Below are positions 1 through 5,039 of a stretch of 5,039 bases of DNA, in pieces. Within the stretch, counting starts at the first letter, position 1; each line of letters opens with the position of its first letter. A program made the position numbers and the translations under genes. The stretch is from Euryarchaeota archaeon UBA229 (GTDB lineage Archaea > Thermoplasmatota > Poseidoniia > Poseidoniales > Poseidoniaceae): assembly GCA_002505355.1 (NCBI GenBank), contig DAUW01000049.1:818-5856 (forward strand), written 5' to 3'. Below the pieces are notes generated by a model. The model did not search any database. It worked only from the letters and a program-made list of their open reading frames with translations, and was not told the origin of the DNA.

Positions 1-1
1 C

Positions 2-85
2 CATGCTGGTGAAGATGACCATGCCGGTGAAGGTGACCATGCTGAAGATGGCCATGATGAGGACGGACATGACGACGGCGAAGGA
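2..85 (+). repeat. His/Asp-rich tandem codon repeat within znuA
   Basis: The first two 18-nt units (2-19 and 20-37) are identical at 16 of 18 bases and encode HAGEDD and HAGEGD. Shorter derivatives follow: HAEDG at 38-52, HDEDG at 53-67 and HDDGEG at 68-85. Each unit begins with a CAT codon, so the peptide shows one His every 5-6 residues on an acidic background. ZnuA proteins commonly carry such a charged His-rich loop, proposed to collect zinc or sense its level. The near-identity of units at DNA level suggests growth by unit duplication. The repeat probably begins upstream of the window. Confidence 0.8.
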
Positions 86-655
86 GCGATTGTTGCTGAT
101 GAGGGCGAAGAAGAATTCGACTACGACCCTCACAGCTGGCTTGATCCTCTGGCATTTAAGGCCCAAGCAGAACTCGTTTTGAATGCACTTATCGTAGAAT
201 TCCCCAACGGCACAGCGACCTTTACCGCTAATGCTAATGCCTTTATGGCAGAACTAGACAGTATCCATCTAGGCTACACTGAAGCATTTGGCGCCGATGG
301 CACATGCACAACGAAAACGGTTGCAGCAAACCATAATGCTTACTCTTACATAACCGAAAGGTATGGTGTAGAGTTTGTTACAGTGCACGGTTTAGACCCA
401 GAGGGTTCACCAACAGTCGAGGGCGTTGAAAACGTAATCTCTACAATCAAAGAAGAGTCAATTACAGTGATATTCATCGAAGAGTACACCTTAGCTAGCT
501 CAGTTGCTTCAATTGTTAACGAAACAGGTGTCGATGTACTATATCTCTACACAATGGAGAAGGCCCCATCAGACGAAGGCGATGACTATCTGTCAATGAT
601 GAACAAAAACCTTGACAACCTCAAGGTTGGACTCGGCTGTGCAGCTGAATACTAA
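2..655 (+). CDS. znuA: Zinc ABC transporter, substrate-binding protein (ZnuA-like), 5'-partial
   Basis: This is the extracytoplasmic metal-binding protein of a cluster-9 (ZnuA/PsaA family) ABC transporter, which captures Zn2+ and passes it to the permease. The reading frame is open to the left edge; 217 residues remain, roughly the C-terminal two thirds, and the signal sequence and first metal ligand lie outside. Numbering from base 2, residues 1-28 are an Asp/Glu/Gly tract with regularly spaced His. The DPHSWLDP motif follows, its His at residue 44. A second ligand His lies in AANHNAYSYI at residue 111. The 67-residue gap is close to that between E. coli ZnuA His143 and His207. The GLDPEGSPT segment, IFIEEYTLAS and the DDYLSMMNKNLDNL C-terminal helix are also typical of the family. 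A TTG at 179 could be mistaken for a start, but it falls inside the conserved helix after DPHSWLDP, so it is internal. The His-rich loop favours zinc over manganese, but the fourth ligand cannot be assigned here. The ATPase gene follows 52 bp downstream. Confidence 0.93.
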   Translation, partial: HAGEDDHAGEGDHAEDGHDEDGHDDGEGAIVADEGEEEFDYDPHSWLDPLAFKAQAELVLNALIVEFPNGTATFTANANAFMAELDSIHLGYTEAFGADGTCTTKTVAANHNAYSYITERYGVEFVTVHGLDPEGSPTVEGVENVISTIKEESITVIFIEEYTLASSVASIVNETGVDVLYLYTMEKAPSDEGDDYLSMMNKNLDNLKVGLGCAAEY

Positions 656-675
656 TCTGCGTGAGCAATTAAATT

Positions 676-693
676 ACTCCTGCTATTAGGAGT
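676..693 (+). other. Small stem-loop between znuA and znuC
   Basis: ACTCCT (676-681) and AGGAGT (688-693) are perfect reverse complements around a 6-nt GCTATT loop, in the 52-bp spacer before the ATPase gene. No T-run follows, so it does not look like an intrinsic terminator. The right arm contains AGGAG, which resembles a Shine-Dalgarno core, but it ends 15 nt before the znuC ATG, farther than usual. It might tune translation or mRNA processing between the two genes, or be chance. The arm is short, so confidence in function is low. Confidence 0.35.
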
Positions 694-707
694 TACAGAG
701 TGGCAGC

Positions 708-1544
708 ATGTTAGCAAGGGCAAATTCGGTAGACGGAGGAGATATCCTTCAGGTGTCAAATCTGTCTGTGATTCGCTCAGGTACAGAAGTCATTAGTGAC
801 ATCGACTTCTCCATCAAGCCTGGAGAATTTGTCGGCATTGTAGGGCCTAATGGCGGTGGAAAGACTACTCTTATTCTGACAATATTAGGCATTCTAAGGC
901 AGCAAACTGGTACAATCAACATATATGATAATCAACATGATGAGAGTTTCACAAAAACCCAAATCGGATGGGTTCCGCAAGCAGCAACGAATCTGCCAAA
1001 CAATCTGCGTATTACGGTAAAAGAATTCATCCGTCTTGGGTCGTTGAATTTGTGGACGTGTCTTTTACCGATGAGTAAAGCTAACAAAGCAAGAGTTGAT
1101 GAGATAATTGACACTATCGGGCTGACAAACTATGCAAATACTAGATTGAGTAGTTTATCCGGTGGTCAACGTCAACGAGCAGCAATTGGGAAGGCGTTAG
1201 CTTCGAACGCTAACCTATTGCTAATGGATGAGCCTATGGTTGGCGTTGATATTGAATCACGCAACTCACTAATGAGTTTGCTGAGGAAGTTATGTGATCA
1301 GCAAAACAAAACCATTGTGATGATTTCTCACGATTTAGCCAGCATCAAGAAAACTGTACACAGAATGGTGTATTTAGAAAAACAGGTATTATTTGATGGG
1401 TCAACCAAAGACTTTCCCGAGTTATCAATTTTGGCTGATTTGTCTAGTAGTAAACAGCCCAGCGGGGAATCTGAGGAATTGAGTAATAATCAGGAATTTG
1501 TTAACGGCGACATTACTCAATCTAGTGACAGTGGTGATGTCTAA
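708..1544 (+). CDS. znuC: Zinc ABC transporter, ATP-binding protein (ZnuC-like)
   Basis: This is the cytoplasmic ATPase that powers metal import, working as a dimer under the ABC-3 permease encoded next. All nucleotide-binding motifs are present in 278 residues: Walker A GPNGGGKTT at 46-54 (Lys52), Q-loop WVPQ at 88-91, signature LSGGQ at 150-154, Walker B LLLMDEP at 170-176 with catalytic Glu175, D-loop VGVD at 178-181 and H-loop His208 in ISHD. The domain ends near residue 240. A Ser/Glu/Asn/Asp-rich tail of about 40 residues follows, with no His or Cys, and is probably disordered. The ATG at 708 is the only ATG before the conserved first strand (ILQVSNLSV), and a stop at 687 blocks anything further upstream. 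A GTG at 753 with GGAGGAG at 735-741 would cut into that strand, so it is less likely. Assignment to zinc rests on the neighbouring binding protein; the ATPase alone would fit any cluster-9 metal importer. Confidence 0.93.
   Translation: MLARANSVDGGDILQVSNLSVIRSGTEVISDIDFSIKPGEFVGIVGPNGGGKTTLILTILGILRQQTGTINIYDNQHDESFTKTQIGWVPQAATNLPNNLRITVKEFIRLGSLNLWTCLLPMSKANKARVDEIIDTIGLTNYANTRLSSLSGGQRQRAAIGKALASNANLLLMDEPMVGVDIESRNSLMSLLRKLCDQQNKTIVMISHDLASIKKTVHRMVYLEKQVLFDGSTKDFPELSILADLSSSKQPSGESEELSNNQEFVNGDITQSSDSGDV
1533..1538 (+). promoter_or_regulatory. Ribosome binding site for znuB, inside the znuC end
   Basis: GGTGAT matches part of the GGAGGTGATC complement of the 16S rRNA 3' end and lies 5 nt before the ATG at 1544. 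It sits within the last codons of znuC. Together with the TAATG stop/start overlap it supports this start for the permease and translational coupling of the two genes. Confidence 0.6.
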
Positions 1545-2461
1545 TGGTCCTCGGAGAGTTATTGTTAGACTTGCTTGGGCCGGTATTGGAATTACTTGCC
1601 CCATATATGCCCGGAAGATGGTTTCCGCTATATTTCTCGAGAGTTTACTTACAGCGACCGCTCATTGCAGCCCTAGTTGTATCGATGGTGGCTGGATTTC
1701 TGGGTTCATTTCTGCTAATTAGGAATCTTGCGCTAATTGGGGATGGACTTGCGCACGTATCCTTTGGTGCCATCGGTATTTTTCTTGTTATAGGGATGAT
1801 TCAGCCTGTAGATGGGGCTTATTTAGTCTGTATTCTAGCGGCGATTTTAATCGATTTGGCTCAAAGGCACGGCTGGTTAACCGGCGATACCGCAATCGGC
1901 ATAATCTCTACAGGAATGCTCGGACTTGGCCTTGTATTATTCAGGTTATACGGTAGTGATTCATTGACCACAATTGATAGTTACTTATGGGGCGACTTGA
2001 ACATTATGCCCAACAGTCTCTACAATGAAATAATATTCATTGCAGTCATTTGTTATTTTGGACTAATAATATTTTATCGCAGTCTCCTAGCAATTTGCAT
2101 TGATCCAGTAGCGGCTAAAATACAAGGCATTCCGGTTGAATTAATCAGTTTCTGCTGGTCTATTTTGGTTGGTTTAGTAGTTGTAAGTATGGTACAAATC
2201 ATCGGCGCAATTCTGGTTACGGCGATGTTGGTAACCCCAGCAGCGATGGCCCAATTAACCAGCAGGAGTTTTCTGAGTACCGTGATTCTAGCCCAAGTTT
2301 ATGGCGTCATTACAGTGTTACTGGGGCTATATTATTCTGCTGAGCTGGGAACAGGTAGTGGGTCAATGATTGCCTTAGTTTCTGCAATATTGTTCATAGT
2401 AGTAGCAAGCGCCAAAGGACTGTTTAACTTCTTCAAGGCAATTAATCAAGATACTATCTGA
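1544..2461 (+). CDS. znuB: Zinc ABC transporter, permease (ZnuB-like, ABC-3 family)
   Basis: This is the membrane channel subunit of the metal importer, expected to dimerise in the cytoplasmic membrane and receive metal from the upstream binding protein. The 305-residue protein is almost entirely hydrophobic. Family hallmarks are RNLALIGDGLAHVSFGAIGI at residues 60-79, GDTAIGI in the middle, GAILVTAMLVTPAAMA from about 221, and GTGSGSM at 269-275 before the last helix. A leading segment of about 37 residues precedes the first conserved helix and is somewhat long for the family, with its own hydrophobic stretch at about 3-20. The start codon shares its first A with the znuC stop, and GGTGAT lies 5 nt upstream, so the ATG at 1544 is well supported. 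The gene ends 8 bp before the stop of a convergent gene, leaving no room for a separate terminator hairpin. ZnuB versus a manganese paralogue cannot be told from the permease itself. Confidence 0.93.
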   Translation: MVLGELLLDLLGPVLELLAPYMPGRWFPLYFSRVYLQRPLIAALVVSMVAGFLGSFLLIRNLALIGDGLAHVSFGAIGIFLVIGMIQPVDGAYLVCILAAILIDLAQRHGWLTGDTAIGIISTGMLGLGLVLFRLYGSDSLTTIDSYLWGDLNIMPNSLYNEIIFIAVICYFGLIIFYRSLLAICIDPVAAKIQGIPVELISFCWSILVGLVVVSMVQIIGAILVTAMLVTPAAMAQLTSRSFLSTVILAQVYGVITVLLGLYYSAELGTGSGSMIALVSAILFIVVASAKGLFNFFKAINQDTI

Positions 2462-2469
2462 TTGTCTGG

Positions 2470-3222
2470 TCAATTCTCATATAGTATTGCTACAGATTGA
2501 TTGACATTGACTAGGTCTTGACCGTCATCCATCACGATTCTTAGTTCATGCAGCATGTAGGTGTTGAAATACAGAGTCTGCCACATCATGGTATCACCAT
2601 CATTAATCTGGCCATTTCTAGTTTGACAGATATCATCCAGTTCATCTACCAACTGCCAAGTTAGCTGAATCGATTGCCCACTATCCCCGATGCTATTGAC
2701 GATTGATGGGTTCTCGACATTAGAGATAATTTCAATCATCTTTGGATGCTGTCCTTGGTTTGCTGGTTCTGGATTAAATGGTAAAGCCTGTGGAGCATTC
2801 GTGTCCGTTTCTGTCCAGTCTATCCGTAAGTCGATTTGTATCTCAATCGACTGGTTCATCAGATTACCAAATGAATCAAGTGCATACACGTTTATTGGAT
2901 AGATTCCATGCGTGGTAAATTCAATCACGATGACCGAATCTGAATTCGCATCAATCGTCACTGGCTCGCGACCATCATTGGTTTCAATACCAAAGGTGCT
3001 TAACTGATTTGTTGACGTTGTTGCTGAGAAATCAAAACTGATAATGACCGGGTTACTACTGATGAATTGTCCCTCAGAGTAGGTTTCTATGACGGTGCCA
3101 GAGGCGCTATCATAGTCAACAACCAAGACAATATCACCAGTATCATCGTTGGCGAAAAGGCAACCAGATAGGCTCCAACAAACTAACATGGCTAGCAACA
3201 TAAAGGAGATGCTGCGCGCCAT
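2470..3222 (-). CDS. Predicted lipoprotein with PKD-like beta-sandwich region, unknown function
   Basis: I do not recognise this 250-residue protein as a named family. It begins with a lipoprotein signal: Arg3, a hydrophobic stretch at about 7-18 and a lipobox LSGC with Cys21 as the predicted lipidated residue. The mature protein should therefore be tethered to the outer face of the membrane. Residues about 30-130 alternate polar and hydrophobic in beta-strand fashion and include GIETNDG at 78-84 and HGIYPINVYALDSFGN at 105-120, which resemble the end of PKD/Ig-like domains. A Pro/Asn-rich linker (about 139-160) leads to a second, probably beta-rich part ending in AILYEN. I see no catalytic motif. 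The ATG at 3222 gives the complete signal peptide and lacks a Shine-Dalgarno sequence, but a TATA-like element sits 20-29 nt upstream, which suits a leaderless transcript. The sirtuin gene lies 55 bp upstream on the same strand; a functional link is not evident. Confidence 0.8.
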   Translation of the reverse strand: MARSISFMLLAMLVCWSLSGCLFANDDTGDIVLVVDYDSASGTVIETYSEGQFISSNPVIISFDFSATTSTNQLSTFGIETNDGREPVTIDANSDSVIVIEFTTHGIYPINVYALDSFGNLMNQSIEIQIDLRIDWTETDTNAPQALPFNPEPANQGQHPKMIEIISNVENPSIVNSIGDSGQSIQLTWQLVDELDDICQTRNGQINDGDTMMWQTLYFNTYMLHELRIVMDDGQDLVNVNQSVAILYEN

Positions 3223-3241
3223 GTTTCTACCAGTATAGATG

Positions 3242-3251
3242 ATAATATTAA
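3242..3251 (-). promoter_or_regulatory. TATA-like promoter element for the lipoprotein gene
   Basis: Read on the minus strand this is TTAATATTAT, at -29 to -20 relative to the ATG at 3222. That is the spacing expected of an archaeal TATA box for a leaderless mRNA, and the gene has no Shine-Dalgarno sequence. It implies transcription independent of the upstream sirtuin gene. AT-rich spacers give such matches by chance, and no clear purine-rich BRE precedes it. Confidence 0.4.
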
Positions 3252-3277
3252 CCGCTCGGATTTTTGCACAGACGAAA

Positions 3278-3994
3278 TTAATTGATTATTTTCTTAACAT
3301 ACTTCGGTAATAGTTCACCTGCTTTTCCTTGAAGGAATTCGTCATGTAGGTCGATATTCATCGGATTGTCTAGGTTGATTCCTATGCAATAGGCACCATT
3401 TTGTCGGGCAACCTCAATTAGTCCTGCAGCAGGATAGACATGACCACTCGTGCCAATAGTGATGAAAACATCGCATTGCTCGACGGCTGAATAAATCTCA
3501 GACATTTGCAACGGTACCTCATGAAACCAAACAATGTGGGGGCGCAATCGCTCATTGCCACAACTTGGGCAAGCAACATATTGATCAGTAAGATGTTCAT
3601 TTGACATATAATCAAAGGTTTCATGACACTTTTCGCAACGCAAAATTCTCAACTCACCGTGCATGTGAATGAGGTTTTTCGAACCGGCTCTGCCGTGTAA
3701 ATCGTCAACATTTTGCGTAACCAAAAGAAAATTATCCCCTAGAAACCGCTCCAGATCTACCAGGGCGCGATGAGCACTATTCGGTTCCACACCCAGTAAT
3801 TGTCGACGTCGCGCTTGATAAAATTGCCAGACAAGTTCCGGGTTGGCTTGCCAAGCATACGGCGTAGCAACATCTTCTATTGCGTGATTTTCCCATAATC
3901 CGTCAGCATCCCGGAAGGTTCTGATGCCAGATTCAGCACTGATTCCAGCACCGGTCAAAACCACGACCTTGGTATTACTGTCAATTTCCGCCAT
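3278..3994 (-). CDS. cobB: NAD-dependent protein deacylase, class III sirtuin (CobB/SIRT5-like)
   Basis: This cytoplasmic enzyme removes acyl groups from lysine side chains using NAD+, giving nicotinamide and O-acyl-ADP-ribose. The 238 residues cover a complete sirtuin: the NAD-binding GAGISAESGIRTFR at 15-28, TQNVDDLH at 93-100, catalytic His112 in HMHGEL, a zinc site of two CxxC pairs (Cys120/123 and Cys142/145), and GTSGHVYPAAG near the C-terminus. Tyr59 and Arg62 in FYQARRRQ match the Tyr/Arg pair that class III sirtuins (E. coli CobB, human SIRT5) use to bind succinyl- or malonyl-lysine, so desuccinylase activity alongside deacetylation is plausible. One oddity is RPHIVWFHE at 151-159: family members usually have Gly where His158 stands, next to the acyl-lysine site. 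The ATG at 3994 lies 8 residues before the first strand, a normal length. The gene diverges from a membrane protein gene across 128 bp. Confidence 0.95.
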   Translation of the reverse strand: MAEIDSNTKVVVLTGAGISAESGIRTFRDADGLWENHAIEDVATPYAWQANPELVWQFYQARRRQLLGVEPNSAHRALVDLERFLGDNFLLVTQNVDDLHGRAGSKNLIHMHGELRILRCEKCHETFDYMSNEHLTDQYVACPSCGNERLRPHIVWFHEVPLQMSEIYSAVEQCDVFITIGTSGHVYPAAGLIEVARQNGAYCIGINLDNPMNIDLHDEFLQGKAGELLPKYVKKIIN

Positions 3995-3998
3995 AGTA

Positions 3999-4063
3999 GT
4001 CGATAACAGTTGGTGATTTAATGTCTATTACCAAGTCGATAAATCCGAGAGGTCGGTAAACCC
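3999..4063. repeat. Three GTCGRTAA direct repeats in the divergent spacer
   Basis: GTCGATAA occurs at 3999-4006 and 4035-4042, and GTCGGTAA at 4052-4059. The last two extend to 12 bases (4035-4046 and 4052-4063) with 10 identities and a 17-bp period; the first shares only the 8-base core. All are in the same orientation between the divergent sirtuin and membrane protein genes. The copy at 3999 lies 5 bp upstream of the sirtuin start codon, where a leaderless transcript would begin. This arrangement would suit an operator, but no regulator is visible and the pattern was found by eye. Confidence 0.35.
4014..4023 (-). promoter_or_regulatory. Weak TATA-like element for the sirtuin gene
   Basis: The minus strand reads CATTAAATCA here, at -29 to -20 from the sirtuin ATG at 3994. 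The ATTAAA core and the spacing fit an archaeal TATA box for a leaderless transcript, and no Shine-Dalgarno sequence precedes the start. The match to TTTATATA is poor, so this is mainly a positional call. Confidence 0.25.
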
Positions 4064-4070
4064 CGGGTTT
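4058..4070. other. AAACCC-C-GGGTTT palindrome in the divergent spacer
   Basis: This is a perfect inverted repeat of 6-bp arms around one central C, midway between two divergent genes and overlapping the third GTCGRTAA copy. It could bind a dimeric regulator. A 13-bp match of this kind is expected about once per 5 kb by chance, so only its location makes it noteworthy. Confidence 0.25.
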
Positions 4071-4094
4071 TTGCCCTTAGATGTAGGGATTAAC

Positions 4095-4100
4095 TATAAG
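4095..4100 (+). promoter_or_regulatory. TATA box for the rightmost membrane protein gene
   Basis: TATAAG, in the context AACTATAAGTG, lies at -28 to -23 from the ATG at 4123. This matches archaeal TATA-box spacing for a leaderless transcript. The same element would be 44-49 nt from the next in-frame ATG at 4144, so it favours 4123 as the start codon. Confidence 0.5.
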
Positions 4101-4122
4101 TGAACTCAAGTCCCTAAAGTTG

Positions 4123-5039
4123 ATGTTTAACCAAATAAACTCAATGCCAGCGAAGGTTTGCCTAGGAATTTGTGCCTTGGTAAGCCTGATTTACTCTCTG
4201 AACTTTATGCTCTTCGCAGATTGCTATGTAATCGGCGGTGAGGGTTGTTTCACAGTGCTCTCTAATGATGCCGCTGAGGGAACCCAGGCTTGGGGGAGGG
4301 GTGCTCCAGAAACCGCATTTAATGGTACCTTGATGTTTGGTATGTTCCTTGCAGTAATGCTCTTACTAAATGAAGGGGCAAAAGGAATGTGGCGCATGAT
4401 GATTCCAGTGATCATCGGCTTCAGTGCGCTAACTGCATCCATTTGGCTCCACGGTGACTTCACTGATGCTAGCGAAACTCCAAAATATGCCACGCTATTT
4501 ACCACAATAATTTACACAGTAGCTTACTTCTTATTACGGGATGAGGGGGTTAATGAAGGCTTGAGCGATTACAAACCGGGCATCAATGTCAAGGACAAAC
4601 TAGCGTTAGTATCACTCAGCATATTGGTCTTAACCGGCTTATTCTATGCAATGAGAATGATCTTTACTCCAGATAGCGTGATAAGTGATAATTTCGACGC
4701 AATAGTTCCAGGTGATGCAAATGGAATGGGCACACCGTCCGATGCGACAGTTGCCGTGACGGGTAGTTTGATACTAGTCTACACCCTGTGGGCCGGATTA
4801 ACTCTTACTGAGAGTCCCAAAGGCAAGTGGGCAGTTATCCACCCTTCGATGTTCTGTTTTATTGCTATAGTTGCTTCAACCTATGTTGGCCTAGTTATCG
4901 GCGATGCAAGAACTGGTAGTGATTTTCAAAAGCTTGACTTAATCGTCGGGCCTGTGGTTATGCTACTGACTACTTTAGCATACTTTAGATTGCGTGACGA
5001 AGGTATGGAAGATGGTATGACCATCCTAGGCGAGCCAGC
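4123..5039 (+). CDS. Multi-pass membrane protein with a duplicated four-helix unit, 3'-partial, unknown function
   Basis: I do not recognise this family. The frame is open from 4087 and runs through the right edge; from the ATG at 4123 it gives 305 residues plus two bases. About eight membrane segments are visible, at roughly 14-32, 67-82, 92-109, 123-138, 159-181, 210-228, 240-260 and 271-290. The first four and last four are two copies of one unit. GTL/GSL precedes helix 2 at 68 and 214; KGMW and KGKW follow it at 87 and 233; a GD pair follows helix 3 at 111 and 260; LRDEG ends helix 4 at 138 and 290. Offsets stay at 146-152 residues. No transporter, enzyme or binding motif stands out; loops are short and acidic. 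Cys are clustered in the first unit (Cys13, 17, 34, 42). An alternative start is the ATG at 4144, seven codons later, but the TATA box at 4095 favours 4123. The gene diverges from the sirtuin; any functional link is speculative. Confidence 0.8.
   Translation, partial: MFNQINSMPAKVCLGICALVSLIYSLNFMLFADCYVIGGEGCFTVLSNDAAEGTQAWGRGAPETAFNGTLMFGMFLAVMLLLNEGAKGMWRMMIPVIIGFSALTASIWLHGDFTDASETPKYATLFTTIIYTVAYFLLRDEGVNEGLSDYKPGINVKDKLALVSLSILVLTGLFYAMRMIFTPDSVISDNFDAIVPGDANGMGTPSDATVAVTGSLILVYTLWAGLTLTESPKGKWAVIHPSMFCFIAIVASTYVGLVIGDARTGSDFQKLDLIVGPVVMLLTTLAYFRLRDEGMEDGMTILGEP

Noticed and set aside
2..85. CRISPR-like or non-coding repeat array
   Set aside because: The units are contiguous, in frame, translate to a His-rich acidic loop and have no spacers; the repeat is coding.
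179..655. A separate 158-residue gene starting at TTG 179
   Set aside because: The same frame is open to the left edge and contains DPHSWLDP and the His-rich loop just upstream, so TTG 179 is an internal Leu of the znuA-like gene.
735..755. Alternative znuC start at GTG 753 with GGAGGAG upstream
   Set aside because: The start would fall inside the first conserved beta strand of the ABC domain, and the SD spacing of about 11 nt or more is long; ATG 708 is preferred.
932..1114. Minus-strand reading frame of 60 codons
   Set aside because: It lies wholly inside the ATPase domain of znuC, which has full motif support, and shows no recognisable product.
1498..1722. Plus-strand reading frame of 74 codons spanning the znuC-znuB junction
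   Set aside because: It is out of frame with both well-supported genes and covers their coupled stop/start; it is a shadow.
2690..2902. Plus-strand reading frame of 70 codons
   Set aside because: It is antisense within the lipoprotein gene, which has a proper signal peptide and lipobox; no support for a second gene.
3418..3624. Minus-strand reading frame of 68 codons
   Set aside because: It overlaps the sirtuin on the same strand in another frame; the sirtuin is motif-complete.
4084..4116. Inverted repeat TAGGGA / TCCCTA flanking the TATA box
   Set aside because: Six-bp arms 21 nt apart are expected by chance in a spacer of this size, so I did not call it an operator.
4224..4505. Minus-strand reading frame of 93 codons
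   Set aside because: It is antisense to the duplicated membrane protein, whose internal repeat shows that the plus frame is the selected one.

Overview
The window reads as a compact archaeal stretch, most likely from a marine planktonic euryarchaeon such as Marine Group II/III (Poseidoniales-like). That assignment is inference. It rests on a short lipobox lipoprotein with a beta-sandwich-like body, TATA-like elements placed 20-29 nt upstream of start codons (as in leaderless archaeal transcripts), moderate GC and very tight gene packing. No rRNA or other taxonomic marker is present, so a bacterial origin is not strictly excluded. No gene-free stretch reaches 300 bases; the longest is the 128-bp divergent spacer at 3995-4122.

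Positions 1-2461 (plus strand) hold a metal-uptake ABC transporter operon in the order binding protein, ATPase, permease. The binding protein (znuA-like) is cut by the left edge and enters the window inside its acidic His-rich loop. The ATPase (znuC-like) carries every canonical ABC motif. The permease (znuB-like, ABC-3 family) starts inside the ATPase stop codon (TAATG), so the two are probably translationally coupled. The His-rich loop and the metal-ligand motifs favour zinc as substrate.

Positions 2470-3994 (minus strand) hold a small lipoprotein of unknown role, convergent with znuB across an 8-bp gap. Upstream of it is a class III sirtuin (CobB/SIRT5-like NAD-dependent protein deacylase). 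The lipoprotein has a TATA-like element at leaderless distance and may be transcribed independently of the sirtuin gene.

Positions 3995-4122 are a divergent promoter region. It holds candidate TATA elements for both directions, three copies of a GTCGRTAA direct repeat and a GC-centred palindrome.

Positions 4123-5039 (plus strand) hold an unrecognised multi-pass membrane protein, open at the right edge. Its visible part is two diverged copies of the same four-helix unit, each ending in an LRDEG motif. This tandem duplication is the least ordinary thing in the window. I see no convincing evidence for a new multi-gene system: the transporter and sirtuin are standard families, and the remaining genes are individually uncharacterised.
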